In this document: piece by piece, positions 25,556 through 34,084 of the stretch
Position numbering within the stretch: position 1 is the first letter of the stretch
How the letters are laid out: the number at the start of each line of letters is the position of its first letter
Source of the DNA: CAYPLH01 sp964411505
GTDB taxonomy: Bacteria; Bacillota; Clostridia; CAYPLH01; DUMO01
Length of the DNA stretch: 43,400 nt
NCBI GenBank assembly: GCA_964411505.1
Contig: CAYPLH010000033.1
Coordinates: 1 to 43,400 of the forward strand
Direction of reading: 5' to 3'
Program-made: the position numbers and the translations under genes
Notes under the pieces: generated by a model
Told to the model about the DNA's origin: nothing
The model's database searches: none
What the model saw: only the letters and a program-made list of their open reading frames with translations

Positions 25556-26878
25556 ATGTCAAAACCTGTAGTTGCAATAGTTGGCAGACCTAATGTTGGT
25601 AAGTCAACATTTTTCAATTATGTAGCGCGAAAGAGAATTTCAATTGTAGATGATACTCCGGGTATTACCAGAGATAGAATATATACCGAAGTTGAATGGA
25701 GAAATAGAAAGTTTGTACTTATTGATACTGGAGGAATAGAGCCTTATGCTGAAGACATTATTATGCAACAGATGAAGCGACAGGCAGAAATGGCAATAGA
25801 GATGGCTGACGTTATATTGTTTATGGTGGATGGGAAATATGGAATTACTGCATCAGACAGTGAAGTTGCCCAAATGCTCAGGAAAACCCGCAAACCGGTT
25901 ATACTTGCAATAAATAAAATAGACAATGTTGGAGAGATGCCACCTGAAGCATATGAATTTTATAACCTTGGATTTGGAGATTTGATCTCAATTTCTTCGG
26001 TGCATGGACTCGGAATTGGAGACCTTCTTGATGAAATTTATAATTATTTCCCGCAGCAAGTAGTTAAGGACTATGATGAACATTTGATAAAGGTGGCTGT
26101 AGTTGGAAAACCAAATACAGGTAAATCCTCACTTATAAATAACATACTAGGTGAGGAAAGGGTTATTGTGAGCGATATTCCGGGTACTACAAGAGATGCC
26201 ATAGATTCATATGTGGAGAAGGAAGATAATAAATATATATTTATAGATACAGCAGGTATAAGAAGACGGAGTAGGGTTAATGAAAGTATTGAAAGATACA
26301 GTGTCATACGATCCTGGACTGCGATAGAGCGAGCTGATGTGTGCCTCATTATGATTGATGCTGTAGAGGGTGCAACTGAACAGGACACAAAAATAGCCGG
26401 TTATGCCCATGATGAGGGCAAAGCTTCTGTAATAGTTATTAATAAGTGGGATCTTGTGGAAAAAACTACTGGTACCTTGGAAGATTACAAGAAAAAGGTT
26501 GTTGCAAAGTTTCCATTTATGACATACGCACCTATTGTTTTTATTTCTGCTCTGACAGGGCAAAGAATTAATAGTCTTTTTGAGCTCATAAACTATGTGG
26601 CTGACCAGGCAGCACTGCGCATTTCAACAGGCATGTTAAATGATGTTCTTAACGAAGCTGTAGCAATAACGCAACCGCCCTCTGACAAAGGTAAAAGGCT
26701 TAAGGTTTTTTATATGACTCAGGTAAGCGTTAAGCCGCCTACTTTTGTTATTTTTGTGAATAGTAAAGAACTAATGCACTATTCTTATGAGCGATATATT
26801 GAAAATCAATTAAGAAAAAACTTTGGTTTTGAAGGAACACCGATTCGTTTTATTATAAGGGAGCGGGATAAGGAGTGA
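25556..26878 (+). CDS. der: Ribosome-associated GTPase Der (EngA)
   Basis: A 440-residue protein with two tandem GTPase domains and a C-terminal KH-like domain, needed for 50S subunit maturation. Domain 1 has 'GRPNVGKSTFFN', DDTPGITRDR, 'DTGGI' and 'NKID'. Domain 2 (from about 175) has 'GKPNTGKSSLIN', DIPGTTRDA, 'DTAGIRRR' and 'NKWD'. The KH part contains 'NSKELMHYSYERYIENQLRK'. All nucleotide-binding motifs look intact. A GGGTGGGTG site precedes ATG 25556, preferred over the in-frame GTG 25544 that lies within it. The stop is 5 bp from the start of plsY, so the two are translationally coupled. Confidence 0.98.
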   Translation: MSKPVVAIVGRPNVGKSTFFNYVARKRISIVDDTPGITRDRIYTEVEWRNRKFVLIDTGGIEPYAEDIIMQQMKRQAEMAIEMADVILFMVDGKYGITASDSEVAQMLRKTRKPVILAINKIDNVGEMPPEAYEFYNLGFGDLISISSVHGLGIGDLLDEIYNYFPQQVVKDYDEHLIKVAVVGKPNTGKSSLINNILGEERVIVSDIPGTTRDAIDSYVEKEDNKYIFIDTAGIRRRSRVNESIERYSVIRSWTAIERADVCLIMIDAVEGATEQDTKIAGYAHDEGKASVIVINKWDLVEKTTGTLEDYKKKVVAKFPFMTYAPIVFISALTGQRINSLFELINYVADQAALRISTGMLNDVLNEAVAITQPPSDKGKRLKVFYMTQVSVKPPTFVIFVNSKELMHYSYERYIENQLRKNFGFEGTPIRFIIRERDKE

Positions 26879-26883
26879 TTTAA

Positions 26884-27513
26884 TTGGTAATGACTGGTAA
26901 AATTATATTAACTGCTTTAATAGGTTATCTTTTAGGAAGTGTTAATGCTTCACTTGTGGTAGGAAAGTTTTATGGTGTTGATGTACGAAAGCATGGAAGT
27001 GGGAATGCAGGTGCCACTAACACTTTGCGCACCCTTGGAAAAACAGCGGCGTTGTTTGTTTCTTTGGGGGATGTACTCAAAGGGATGCTAGCTTGCTTAA
27101 TAGGACATTACATAATTGGTCATATTGAAGATGTAGGAAATTTGGGAATTATGATTGCTGGTCTTTTTGCAGTAATAGGACATAATTGGCCAGTTTATTT
27201 TGGCTTTAAGGGCGGCAAGGGCATATTTACATCTTTTGCGGTTATACTTATTATGGATTGGAGAATGGGACTTATATTGTTGGGCTTTTTTATTGTTATA
27301 GTTATTTTTACAAAATATGTCTCACTCGGATCGGTTGCAAGCGCTGCATTTTTTCCATTCATTTCATTAATACCAGCATTTGAAAAATCGTTAATTTTCA
27401 CTTTGTTTGCCACTATTATTGCGTTACTTGCGATTAACAGGCACCGGGAAAACATAAAGCGTATTATAAATGGCACCGAATCAAAGCTTGGTGCAAAAAA
27501 CAATGAAGAGTAA
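26884..27513 (+). CDS. plsY: Glycerol-3-phosphate acyltransferase PlsY
   Basis: A 209-residue integral membrane enzyme that transfers an acyl group from acyl phosphate to glycerol-3-phosphate, the first step of phosphatidic acid synthesis. The PlsY motifs are present: 'LLGSVNASLVVGKFYG' and 'RKHGSGNAGATNTLR' (motif 1), 'GHNWPVYFGFKGGKGI' (motif 2), and NRHRENIKRI (motif 3), with about five to seven membrane spans. AGGAG at 26871-26875 is spaced 8 nt from TTG 26884, which is likely the start, with ATG 26890 as an alternative. It is co-transcribed with der. The acyl phosphate source, PlsX, is not in this window. Confidence 0.95.
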   Translation: MVMTGKIILTALIGYLLGSVNASLVVGKFYGVDVRKHGSGNAGATNTLRTLGKTAALFVSLGDVLKGMLACLIGHYIIGHIEDVGNLGIMIAGLFAVIGHNWPVYFGFKGGKGIFTSFAVILIMDWRMGLILLGFFIVIVIFTKYVSLGSVASAAFFPFISLIPAFEKSLIFTLFATIIALLAINRHRENIKRIINGTESKLGAKNNEE

Positions 27514-27725
27514 TTGTATGTGAAGTTTATCTAATATTCTTTCTTGGGTATTAATCGTTAAATAAAAATTGAACAAACCTTAAAAAAAGGACATATTTTT
27601 TATGTTGCAATAATAATATTAACTATACAGAACGGATGTAGATCTCGAATTTATAGTTTTACGATGCGGATTCTGACTACTTTTTTAAAAACTATAAGTA
27701 TAAGATTTCATGGTTCTTTATTATA

Positions 27726-27753
27726 GTATAGAAAATATTCGCCATCATAAGAT
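27726..27753 (+). promoter_or_regulatory. Candidate sigma-E (sporulation) promoter of spoIVA
   Basis: GTATA (27726-27730), 15 bp, then CATAAGAT (27746-27753), close to the sigma-E consensus (-35 ATA, -10 CATACAAT). It lies 28 bp upstream of the spoIVA start. spoIVA is known to be under sigma-E in Bacillus. Assignment here rests on motif and context. Confidence 0.55.
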
Positions 27754-27781
27754 TGTGTCAATTATATAAGGAGGGTTGCCG

Positions 27782-29257
27782 GTGGAAAGGTATAATATTT
27801 ATAAGCAAATTGCTGATAGAACTCAAGGCGATATTTACGTAGGTGTTGTAGGTCCTGTCAGAACTGGAAAGTCAACTTTTATTAAAAGGTTTATGGATCT
27901 ACTGGTTTTACCGAACATAGACAACGATTTTAAGAGGGAACGCGCAAGGGATGAACTTCCTCAAAGTGCGACAGGTCGCACTATTATGACTACCGAGCCT
28001 AAGTTTATTCCAAATGAAGCAGTAGAAATTACAATAGATGAAAATATAAAATTTAATGTAAGAATGGTAGATTGTGTTGGGTACATAGTCAAGGGTGCGC
28101 GCGGATATCTAGAAGAAAACGCACCAAGAATGGTTAACACTCCATGGTTTGAAGAACAGATTCCTTTTGGTGAGGCTGCTGAAATTGGGACAAGAAAAGT
28201 TATCAATGAACACTCAACTATCGGAGTACTGGTCACAACCGATGGATCAATTACTGATATTGCCAGAGAAGAATATGTAGAAGCAGAAGAAAGGGTAGTT
28301 AAAGAGCTTAAAGCTACAAACAAACCGTTTGTTATAGCTTTAAACTCTATAGCTCCCGATGAAGATGATACACTTGTGCTCAGAGAAGAACTTGAAGAAA
28401 AATACAAGATCCCTGTTATATGTGTGAATGCTCTAAGCATGAGAGCAGAAGATATAAATTCTATTATGGAGCGAATACTTTATGAGTTTCCCGTACGTGA
28501 AGTGGGAATTAATATTCCCAAATGGGTTGAAGCATTGTCTTCGGATCACTGGTTGAGAGTAGACATGATTAATGCCATCAAGGAATGCTTCAAAAATATA
28601 AGAAAAATAAGGGAAGTAAAGGATTCTGCAGGAAAATTTGATTATGATTTCATTAAAAAGACATACATTGATAGAATAGATCTTGGCACAGGCAAAGCAC
28701 TTGTAGAAATAAGCACCCCGGATGCACTTTTTTACAGAGTACTCAGTGATCTTGCAGGTATGGAAATTGAAGGAGAACACAGGCTTATTACATTAATTAA
28801 GGAGCTTGCACAGGTTAAGAAGGAATATTCAAAGGTTGAATTTGCATTACATGAAGTAAGAACTAAGGGTTATGGGATAATATCGCCCCAGATGGATGAG
28901 CTTTCTCTTGATGAGCCTGAAATAGTAAAGCAGGGCAACCGTTTTGGAGTAAGACTCAGAGCAAGTGCACCTTCAATTCATATGATCCGTGCGGACATAG
29001 AAACGGAAATCGCGCCACTGGTAGGCTCCGAAAAACAATCTGCAGAGCTGGTAAACTATCTACTTGCAGAATTTGAAGATAGTCCGGAAAAGCTCTGGGA
29101 TTCCAACATATTTGGGAAATCCCTGCATGAGCTTATCAAGGAAGGGCTTCAGAATAAGCTTTTTAAAATGCCTGAGGATGCACAAATTAAGTTGCAGGAA
29201 ACCTTGCAAAGAATTATTAATGAAGGAAGCGGCGGTTTGATTTGTATAATATTGTAG
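27782..29257 (+). CDS. spoIVA: Stage IV sporulation protein A, spore coat basement-layer ATPase
   Basis: A 491-residue protein, nearly the same length as Bacillus SpoIVA. It polymerises on the forespore surface using ATP and anchors the coat. The N-terminus ERYNIYKQIADRTQGDIYVG leads into the P-loop 'VGPVRTGKSTFIKRFM' (near residue 20-35). The family-typical 'DCVGYIVKGARGYLEE' and 'TDGSITDIARE' follow, and the C-terminus ends in the hydrophobic 'GGLICIIL', which fits the SpoVM-binding/membrane-contact end. AAGGAGG is spaced 7 nt from GTG 27782, preferred over TTG 27776. It is a single-gene unit with its own promoter and terminator, and shows that the organism is an endospore former. Confidence 0.98.
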   Translation: MERYNIYKQIADRTQGDIYVGVVGPVRTGKSTFIKRFMDLLVLPNIDNDFKRERARDELPQSATGRTIMTTEPKFIPNEAVEITIDENIKFNVRMVDCVGYIVKGARGYLEENAPRMVNTPWFEEQIPFGEAAEIGTRKVINEHSTIGVLVTTDGSITDIAREEYVEAEERVVKELKATNKPFVIALNSIAPDEDDTLVLREELEEKYKIPVICVNALSMRAEDINSIMERILYEFPVREVGINIPKWVEALSSDHWLRVDMINAIKECFKNIRKIREVKDSAGKFDYDFIKKTYIDRIDLGTGKALVEISTPDALFYRVLSDLAGMEIEGEHRLITLIKELAQVKKEYSKVEFALHEVRTKGYGIISPQMDELSLDEPEIVKQGNRFGVRLRASAPSIHMIRADIETEIAPLVGSEKQSAELVNYLLAEFEDSPEKLWDSNIFGKSLHELIKEGLQNKLFKMPEDAQIKLQETLQRIINEGSGGLICIIL

Positions 29258-29346
29258 GATAAAAATAAGCCTAAACCTATCGCTTGAAGAAATAAAAAAG
29301 GGGCGCTATGCCCTAGAACTTAACTTTTATAAGCAAAGCATCAATT

Positions 29347-29380
29347 AAAACTTGGGGAAAAAAATCCTCAAGTTTTTTTG
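29347..29380 (+). terminator. Rho-independent terminator of spoIVA
   Basis: A 12-bp stem (AAAACTTGGGGA, 29347-29358, with TCCTCAAGTTTT, 29365-29376, one G-T pair), a 6-nt loop of A residues, then a T tract. Confidence 0.88.
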
Positions 29381-29388
29381 CTATTTTC

Positions 29389-29553
29389 ATTGTCTAGGAA
29401 AGTATACTTTCCTAGACAATGGGGATTGCAAAGGGGAAGCCTCTTTGCTGCTTTAAGGAGGGTGCTCAAGGATGCGGAGCATCCGTCGAAGGGAACCATA
29501 AGGTTCCCTAGCGAAAAAAGTGGCGAAGCCACCTTTTTATTGTCTAGAAAATA
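29389..29553. repeat. Structured repeat element, copy 2 (family B)
   Basis: It starts with a perfect 32-bp palindrome (29389-29420) whose inner bases differ from copy 1 at one position in each arm, A to G and T to C, so pairing is kept. The core 29421-29519 is identical to copy 1. It continues with AAAAAAGTGGC-GAA-GCCACC-TTTTT, a better hairpin than in copy 1, and ends in ATTGTCTAGAAAATA (29539-29553). It sits between the spoIVA terminator and the secreted-protein gene. Confidence 0.85.
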
Positions 29554-29645
29554 AAATAAAAATTGTTAAGCAAAAATTTGCTTCAAATTCCAATACAAAT
29601 TTAATATTGTATTGGAAATACTACTGTTGAAAGGAGGTCGATACA

Positions 29646-30140
29646 GTGAAATTTTTCAAAACACTGTTTTTGATGCTGACCATCTCAAGTATTCTTGTTT
29701 CAACTGCTTTTGCAGCGCCTGACGCACCGCATCAGCAAAACGAGCCAAGCAAAGGTATTATAAAGAAAAACAATGAAAAACAGAGGAAGGAACACAAGGA
29801 CTCAAAGAAGAAAGAAGACCCAATTAAGATTCTTAAAGAAAGAAAGAAAAAAATTGAGTCTTTGAGAAAAGAAGGAAAAATATCCGATGAAAAAGCAAAA
29901 GAGCTAACAAAAAAAATTAATGAAAGAATTAAGAAAGTTGAAGAGTTTAAAAAATTACCGCTTAATAAGAAAAAGGAGTTACTTTTACAAAGCTTTAAAG
30001 TAAAATTGGATTCATTGTTAAAGGCAGGGGAGATAACGCAGGAACAGGCAGACGAAATACTGAAAGAGTTTTTAGAAAAACTAGAAAAATGGGACGGTAG
30101 TGGCTATCCTGGTTTTCATGGGAAGCGTAAACAAAACTAA
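29646..30140 (+). CDS. Secreted lysine-rich helical protein (DUF2680/YckD-like)
   Basis: A 164-residue protein with a Sec signal peptide: a hydrophobic core LFLMLTISSILVSTA, then cleavage after AFA near residue 23. The mature part is very rich in Lys and Glu and predicted almost wholly helical. It contains two related helix pairs: 'IESLRKEGKISDEKAKELTK' near residue 72 and 'LDSLLKAGEITQEQADEILK' near 121. This repeat resembles the small secreted YckD/DUF2680-type proteins of Firmicutes, whose function is unknown. AAAGGAGG precedes the GTG. A terminator follows, so it is a single-gene unit. Family assignment is tentative. Confidence 0.7.
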   Translation: MKFFKTLFLMLTISSILVSTAFAAPDAPHQQNEPSKGIIKKNNEKQRKEHKDSKKKEDPIKILKERKKKIESLRKEGKISDEKAKELTKKINERIKKVEEFKKLPLNKKKELLLQSFKVKLDSLLKAGEITQEQADEILKEFLEKLEKWDGSGYPGFHGKRKQN

Positions 30141-30156
30141 ATATTTTATGTAGGAT

Positions 30157-30190
30157 AAGGACCTGGTTCAAAAATCAGGTCCTTAATTAA
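30157..30190 (+). terminator. Rho-independent terminator after the secreted-protein gene
   Basis: AAGGACCTG (30157-30165) pairs perfectly with CAGGTCCTT (30176-30184) around a 10-nt loop, 16 bp after the stop. The T-tract is weak (TTAATTAAT). Confidence 0.75.
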
Positions 30191-30339
30191 TGCAATTCAT
30201 ATTCCAAGAATCCTAGATTTTCTCAAAGGAAATCTCGAAGCTTTTCAGAGCTATTGCATTTTTGCTCACTATGATGATAGACTATATTAAATATTTACAT
30301 ACACTAATGGACGCAGAGAATTTACGGGAGAACAAACTA

Positions 30340-31533
30340 ATGAAAAACCTTGATGAATCAATACATAACTATTCCAGTGTATCAAAAACCAGATATTTTA
30401 AGTTCAGTGCGCTGCAATTTGCATTTTGGGCAATGCTTGCAGTATATTATCCGTTTTTTGTCGTATTTTTAAAAGAAGCAGGATATTCAAATACAAATAT
30501 AGGAATAATAACGTCTGTTAACTCAGTGACTATAGTAATCTCCCAGCCCTTTTGGGGAATGATCAGCGATAAAATGCGGTCGGTTAAAAAAGTGTTTGTG
30601 TTTTGTATGTTGGCTGCTGGTTTGTCAATGTTACCCCTTCCGTTTATTAACTCATTTTTGCTAATGTGTATTTGTTTTGCGGTTATTACCTTTTTTGAAT
30701 CACCTGGTTCGCCACTTCTTGATAGCTGGATAGTTAGTGCTTCAAGAAATGAAAGCTTTGGATATGGACACGTTCGGTTATGGGGTTCTATCGGTTATGC
30801 TGTATTTGTTTGGATATTTGGAATGCTGTTTGAGGTTATTGATGTTTCACTAATGTTTCCTATATTTCTTGTTATGGCTTTAGTAACAGTGTTTCTTACT
30901 AGGTTTATTAAGAGTGACAAACCTGTCAATACAGTTAATATTAAAGATATAAAAGTAGGAAGGCTTTTTAAGAATTTCAAATACATAAGTTTTCTAATTT
31001 TTGCGCTTTTCTTATTTATTCCAAATAAAGCAGCGTATACATACCTTCCCAACCTTATTGAATCAGTAGGGGGAAGCAGAGAACAATTAGGTATTGCATC
31101 TGCTGTGATGGCAATATTTGAAGTTCCAGTATTTTTTTATTCAAAACAACTTTTGAGAAGATACAGTTCAGTTACCCTTCTTTTAGCCTCGGCGGGTGTC
31201 TTTATTTTAAAGCAATTTCTGTTCACAATTGTAAAAACGCCTATCCATATAATTCTGATACAACCTTTACAAGGGCTTTATTATGGTCTTTTTCTCGGAG
31301 CAGCTGTTTACTACATTGATACTTTAGCTCCCGATGAGTTAAAGTCAACTTCACAGACAGTTGCATCTGGATTTTTTGTGGGATTAGGAGGCATAATTGG
31401 CAATTATGGAGGTGGACTAATTATTGACATTTTAGGTATTCACAAAATATACTCATGGGGTTTGATTATTTGCATTTTGGGCACTTTATTTTTCGTTTTA
31501 ACACTTCTTTGGCAGAAGGTTATTAAAAGATAA
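30340..31533 (+). CDS. MFS transporter, LacY/nucleoside-symporter-like
   Basis: About 397 residues with around twelve membrane segments in two halves. The N-half loop 2-3 motif reads 'GMISDKMRSVKKVF', the MFS A-motif region. 'VYYPFFVVFLKEAGYSNTNIG' at the start and 'WGSIGYAVFVWIFGML' in TM5 are typical of the MFS_1-like/LacY-NupG group. Substrate is unknown. GGGAG (30326-30330), 9 nt before ATG 30340, supports this start. The longer in-frame extension from 30262 lacks a site and is hydrophilic. It stands alone between a terminator and the HD-GYP genes, so context gives no clue to cargo. Confidence 0.8.
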   Translation: MKNLDESIHNYSSVSKTRYFKFSALQFAFWAMLAVYYPFFVVFLKEAGYSNTNIGIITSVNSVTIVISQPFWGMISDKMRSVKKVFVFCMLAAGLSMLPLPFINSFLLMCICFAVITFFESPGSPLLDSWIVSASRNESFGYGHVRLWGSIGYAVFVWIFGMLFEVIDVSLMFPIFLVMALVTVFLTRFIKSDKPVNTVNIKDIKVGRLFKNFKYISFLIFALFLFIPNKAAYTYLPNLIESVGGSREQLGIASAVMAIFEVPVFFYSKQLLRRYSSVTLLLASAGVFILKQFLFTIVKTPIHIILIQPLQGLYYGLFLGAAVYYIDTLAPDELKSTSQTVASGFFVGLGGIIGNYGGGLIIDILGIHKIYSWGLIICILGTLFFVLTLLWQKVIKR

Positions 31534-31772
31534 AAAAATAAATTCAAGCTTATCTTAAAAAAAATGTGTTGTGTGTTGCAATCAAATAAGCGTCTTTTAT
31601 AAAACTCTGATTTTATTGCAGGATTTTGTCTGTTTTTGTCGAAATATATAAAGTTATTAGTATAATTTGGCATAACCCAGAAAATCACTTTGCAGCTTAC
31701 TGGGGGAGCAATCGTAATTTTACATTGTAATAATTGAAATACAATTGGTTTTTATAAGCTTAGGAGGACAAA

Positions 31773-32834
31773 ATGCGTAAGGTTTCTATTAACAATGCAG
31801 AAGAAGGAGCAAAGCTAGGCAAGTCTATATTTAATTTGCAGGGCAATGTACTTTTATCTGCTGGAGCCAAGCTTAATAGTAAGTATATAAAAAGGCTTAG
31901 AAGCTTGGGCATATCGGAATTATTTATTGAAGATGAGATATCTTATGGAGTGGAAGTTGAGGATTTTATTTCAGAAAACACGAGACTAAAAGCAAAAGTA
32001 GCTATATACAATGTATTGCAAAAAGCCGCAACAACCAATAAAGTTGATAGAGAAGCTGTGCACTCTGTAGCAAGAAACTTGGTAGAAGAAGTCTTAGCTA
32101 ATGGAAGAATTATGATTGATTTGACAGATATTAAATCAACTGATGGCTATACTTATGAGCATAGTGTGAATGTTTGTACACTTTCTGTGATAATTGCTAT
32201 AGGATTAGGTTATGATATTCGCTCGATAGAGGAATTAGCAGTGGGTGCAATTTTACATGATATAGGCAAAATTAAAATTCCAGTTGAAATACTAAACAAA
32301 CCTGGGAAACTAACAGATTCTGAGTATTCAACCATTAAGCAGCATACTGTTTTAGGCTATAAAATCATTAGAGAATCAGGTAATTTTGGCGCTTTTACAA
32401 AATATTTAGCTCTAACCCATCACGAAAGGGTTGATGGAAATGGCTACCCTTTAGGGCTTGATAACAGCAAATTGCACGATTTTGCAAAGATAGTGAGTGT
32501 TGCTGATTGCTTTGATGCTATGACTTCTGACCGTGTTTACCGTGCCAAATTGCATGTGGTCGAAGCCATAGAATACTTAAATTCAATGTCAACATATCAG
32601 TTTGATTATGAAACTGTCAGATGCTTTATGAAATATGTAGCTGTTTTTCCTGTAGGCACTGGAGTTGTACTAAACAATAAAATGAAGGGACTGGTTGTTC
32701 ATACCAATAATGTGACTTCAAGACCAAGAGTTAGAATTATTTATAACGAAAAGAATGAAAAGTTAGAAGAATATTTTGAAATAGATCTCATGAAAGAACT
32801 AGCTCTTTCTGTTGAAGATGTATGTGAATTATGA
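31773..32834 (+). CDS. HD-GYP domain protein, probable c-di-GMP phosphodiesterase (copy 1)
   Basis: A 353-residue cytoplasmic protein. An N-terminal domain (about 1-110) with 'GAKLGKSIFNLQGNVLLSAG' matches the DUF3391-like region found before HD-GYP domains. The catalytic part has 'YEHSVNVCTLSV', 'LHDIGKIKIPVEILNKPG' near 160, 'HHERVDGNGYP' near 215 (the GYP signature) and 'VADCFDAMTSDRVYR'. All expected metal ligands appear present, so hydrolysis of c-di-GMP is plausible. A C-terminal segment 'FPVGTGVVLNNKMKGLVV' follows. AGGAGG precedes the ATG. A close paralogue lies about 100 bp downstream. Confidence 0.9.
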   Translation: MRKVSINNAEEGAKLGKSIFNLQGNVLLSAGAKLNSKYIKRLRSLGISELFIEDEISYGVEVEDFISENTRLKAKVAIYNVLQKAATTNKVDREAVHSVARNLVEEVLANGRIMIDLTDIKSTDGYTYEHSVNVCTLSVIIAIGLGYDIRSIEELAVGAILHDIGKIKIPVEILNKPGKLTDSEYSTIKQHTVLGYKIIRESGNFGAFTKYLALTHHERVDGNGYPLGLDNSKLHDFAKIVSVADCFDAMTSDRVYRAKLHVVEAIEYLNSMSTYQFDYETVRCFMKYVAVFPVGTGVVLNNKMKGLVVHTNNVTSRPRVRIIYNEKNEKLEEYFEIDLMKELALSVEDVCEL

Positions 32835-32943
32835 GTTTATGAATTATGTTATTTTTTAACTGGTAGAATTACTAGGAATGTTGTAAAATAAAAATAATAG
32901 TAGCATAAAGAATTATGCTCGCTCGTGTAGCTTGGGGGTTAAA

Positions 32944-34008
32944 ATGCGCAAAATACTGATTGAACAGGTAGTTGACGGCATGAAGCTTGGTAATACTATA
33001 CTTAGTCCCAATGGCAAGATATTGCTCAAAGCTGGGGTTGAATTGACTTCGGTTTTTGTAAAAAGATTAAAACGCATGGGTATCACTGAAATATATATTG
33101 AGGATGAAATATCCGAGGGTATAAAAGTTAAAGATGTGGTATCTGAAGATACACGCAGAGAAGCGAGGTCTATTATTCAGGATGTGATGATAAGCCTTCG
33201 AAATGAGACTGATTTTAATACAAAGCAAATACATAATATTGCAGGTAAGATTATAGATGAGTTGCTTACAAATAAGAATGTTATGGTTAACCTTGCTGAT
33301 ATTAAGTCTTTAGATGGCTATACTTTTGAGCACTCTGTAAATGTCTGTATACTGTCTATAATTCTTGGAATTGGTATGGGACTTAATATGAATAGAGTTA
33401 GAGAATTGGGTGTTGGAGCATTTCTTCATGATATAGGTAAAGCAAGCATTCCTACTGAAATTTTGAATAAGCCTGCTAGTTTGGTGCCTGAAGAATACGA
33501 GATAATTAAGAAACATACACACTATGGTTTTGAAATACTTAAAAAAGGCGGCAATATCAGCGGTATATCCGCGATCATTGCTTTTGGTCACCATGAACGT
33601 CTTGACGGAAGCGGTTATCCTATGAATCTTAAAGGTGACAGCATCCATCAGTTTACTAGGATAGTTGCGGTTGCAGATGTATATGATGCTATGACTTCTG
33701 AGCGAGTATATCGCAGAAAGATGCAGCCACATGAAGCCTTAGAATACCTAACCGCTTTGTCAAATCAGCTGTTTGATAGTCAAGTTGTGAAAACTTTTTG
33801 TAAATATGTAGCCATATACCCAGAAGGATCAGGTGTTATGCTTAATAACAAACAACGTGGAATTGTAGTTAGAAACAATCAGAATCTCCCTACAAGACCG
33901 GTGGTGAGGATTATATTTGACGAATATAACCATAAACTAAACAACTGTTATGAATTAGACCTTGCCAAGAAGCTTAATCTTTTTATTATAGGGGTGTTCC
34001 AGTTTTAG
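32944..34008 (+). CDS. HD-GYP domain protein, probable c-di-GMP phosphodiesterase (copy 2)
   Basis: About 354 residues, collinear with the preceding protein from end to end: KLGNTILSPNGKILLKAGVE, 'FEHSVNVCILSI', 'LHDIGKASIPTEILNKPA', 'HHERLDGSGYP', 'VADVYDAMTSERVYR' and 'YPEGSGVMLNNKQRGIVV' occur at the same spacing. The pair thus arose by tandem duplication, with clear divergence since. Metal ligands are kept. ATG 32944 is preferred over upstream GTG because TTGGGGG lies just before it. dnaE follows 76 bp later, so transcription may continue into it. Whether the two act on c-di-GMP or a related dinucleotide needs enzymology. Confidence 0.9.
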   Translation: MRKILIEQVVDGMKLGNTILSPNGKILLKAGVELTSVFVKRLKRMGITEIYIEDEISEGIKVKDVVSEDTRREARSIIQDVMISLRNETDFNTKQIHNIAGKIIDELLTNKNVMVNLADIKSLDGYTFEHSVNVCILSIILGIGMGLNMNRVRELGVGAFLHDIGKASIPTEILNKPASLVPEEYEIIKKHTHYGFEILKKGGNISGISAIIAFGHHERLDGSGYPMNLKGDSIHQFTRIVAVADVYDAMTSERVYRRKMQPHEALEYLTALSNQLFDSQVVKTFCKYVAIYPEGSGVMLNNKQRGIVVRNNQNLPTRPVVRIIFDEYNHKLNNCYELDLAKKLNLFIIGVFQF

Positions 34009-34084
34009 GTAGGCTGCGTATTAAATAACTCAAATATTTTAAAAGCACTATAATCAATATTATTAATTAAGGGTTGAATGCAAA

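Larger units (their letters stand above)
29258..29645. other. Intergenic region with terminator and structured repeat
   Basis: About 388 bases without a gene. From left to right: a GGGC/GCCC mini-hairpin near 29301-29313, the spoIVA terminator, copy 2 of the structured repeat, then an AT-rich leader with GTATTGGAAATAC (a small palindrome near 29609-29622) before the secreted-protein gene. Confidence 0.7.

Noticed and set aside
29301..29313. A small GGGC...GCCC hairpin after spoIVA as the main terminator
   Set aside because: The stem is only four to five base pairs with no T-tract. The stronger stem at 29347-29376 is the credible terminator.
31534..31772. A c-di-GMP riboswitch upstream of the HD-GYP genes
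   Set aside because: The leader lacks the conserved GEMM core (GGGCAAA and paired GNRA-type stems), so no riboswitch is supported.
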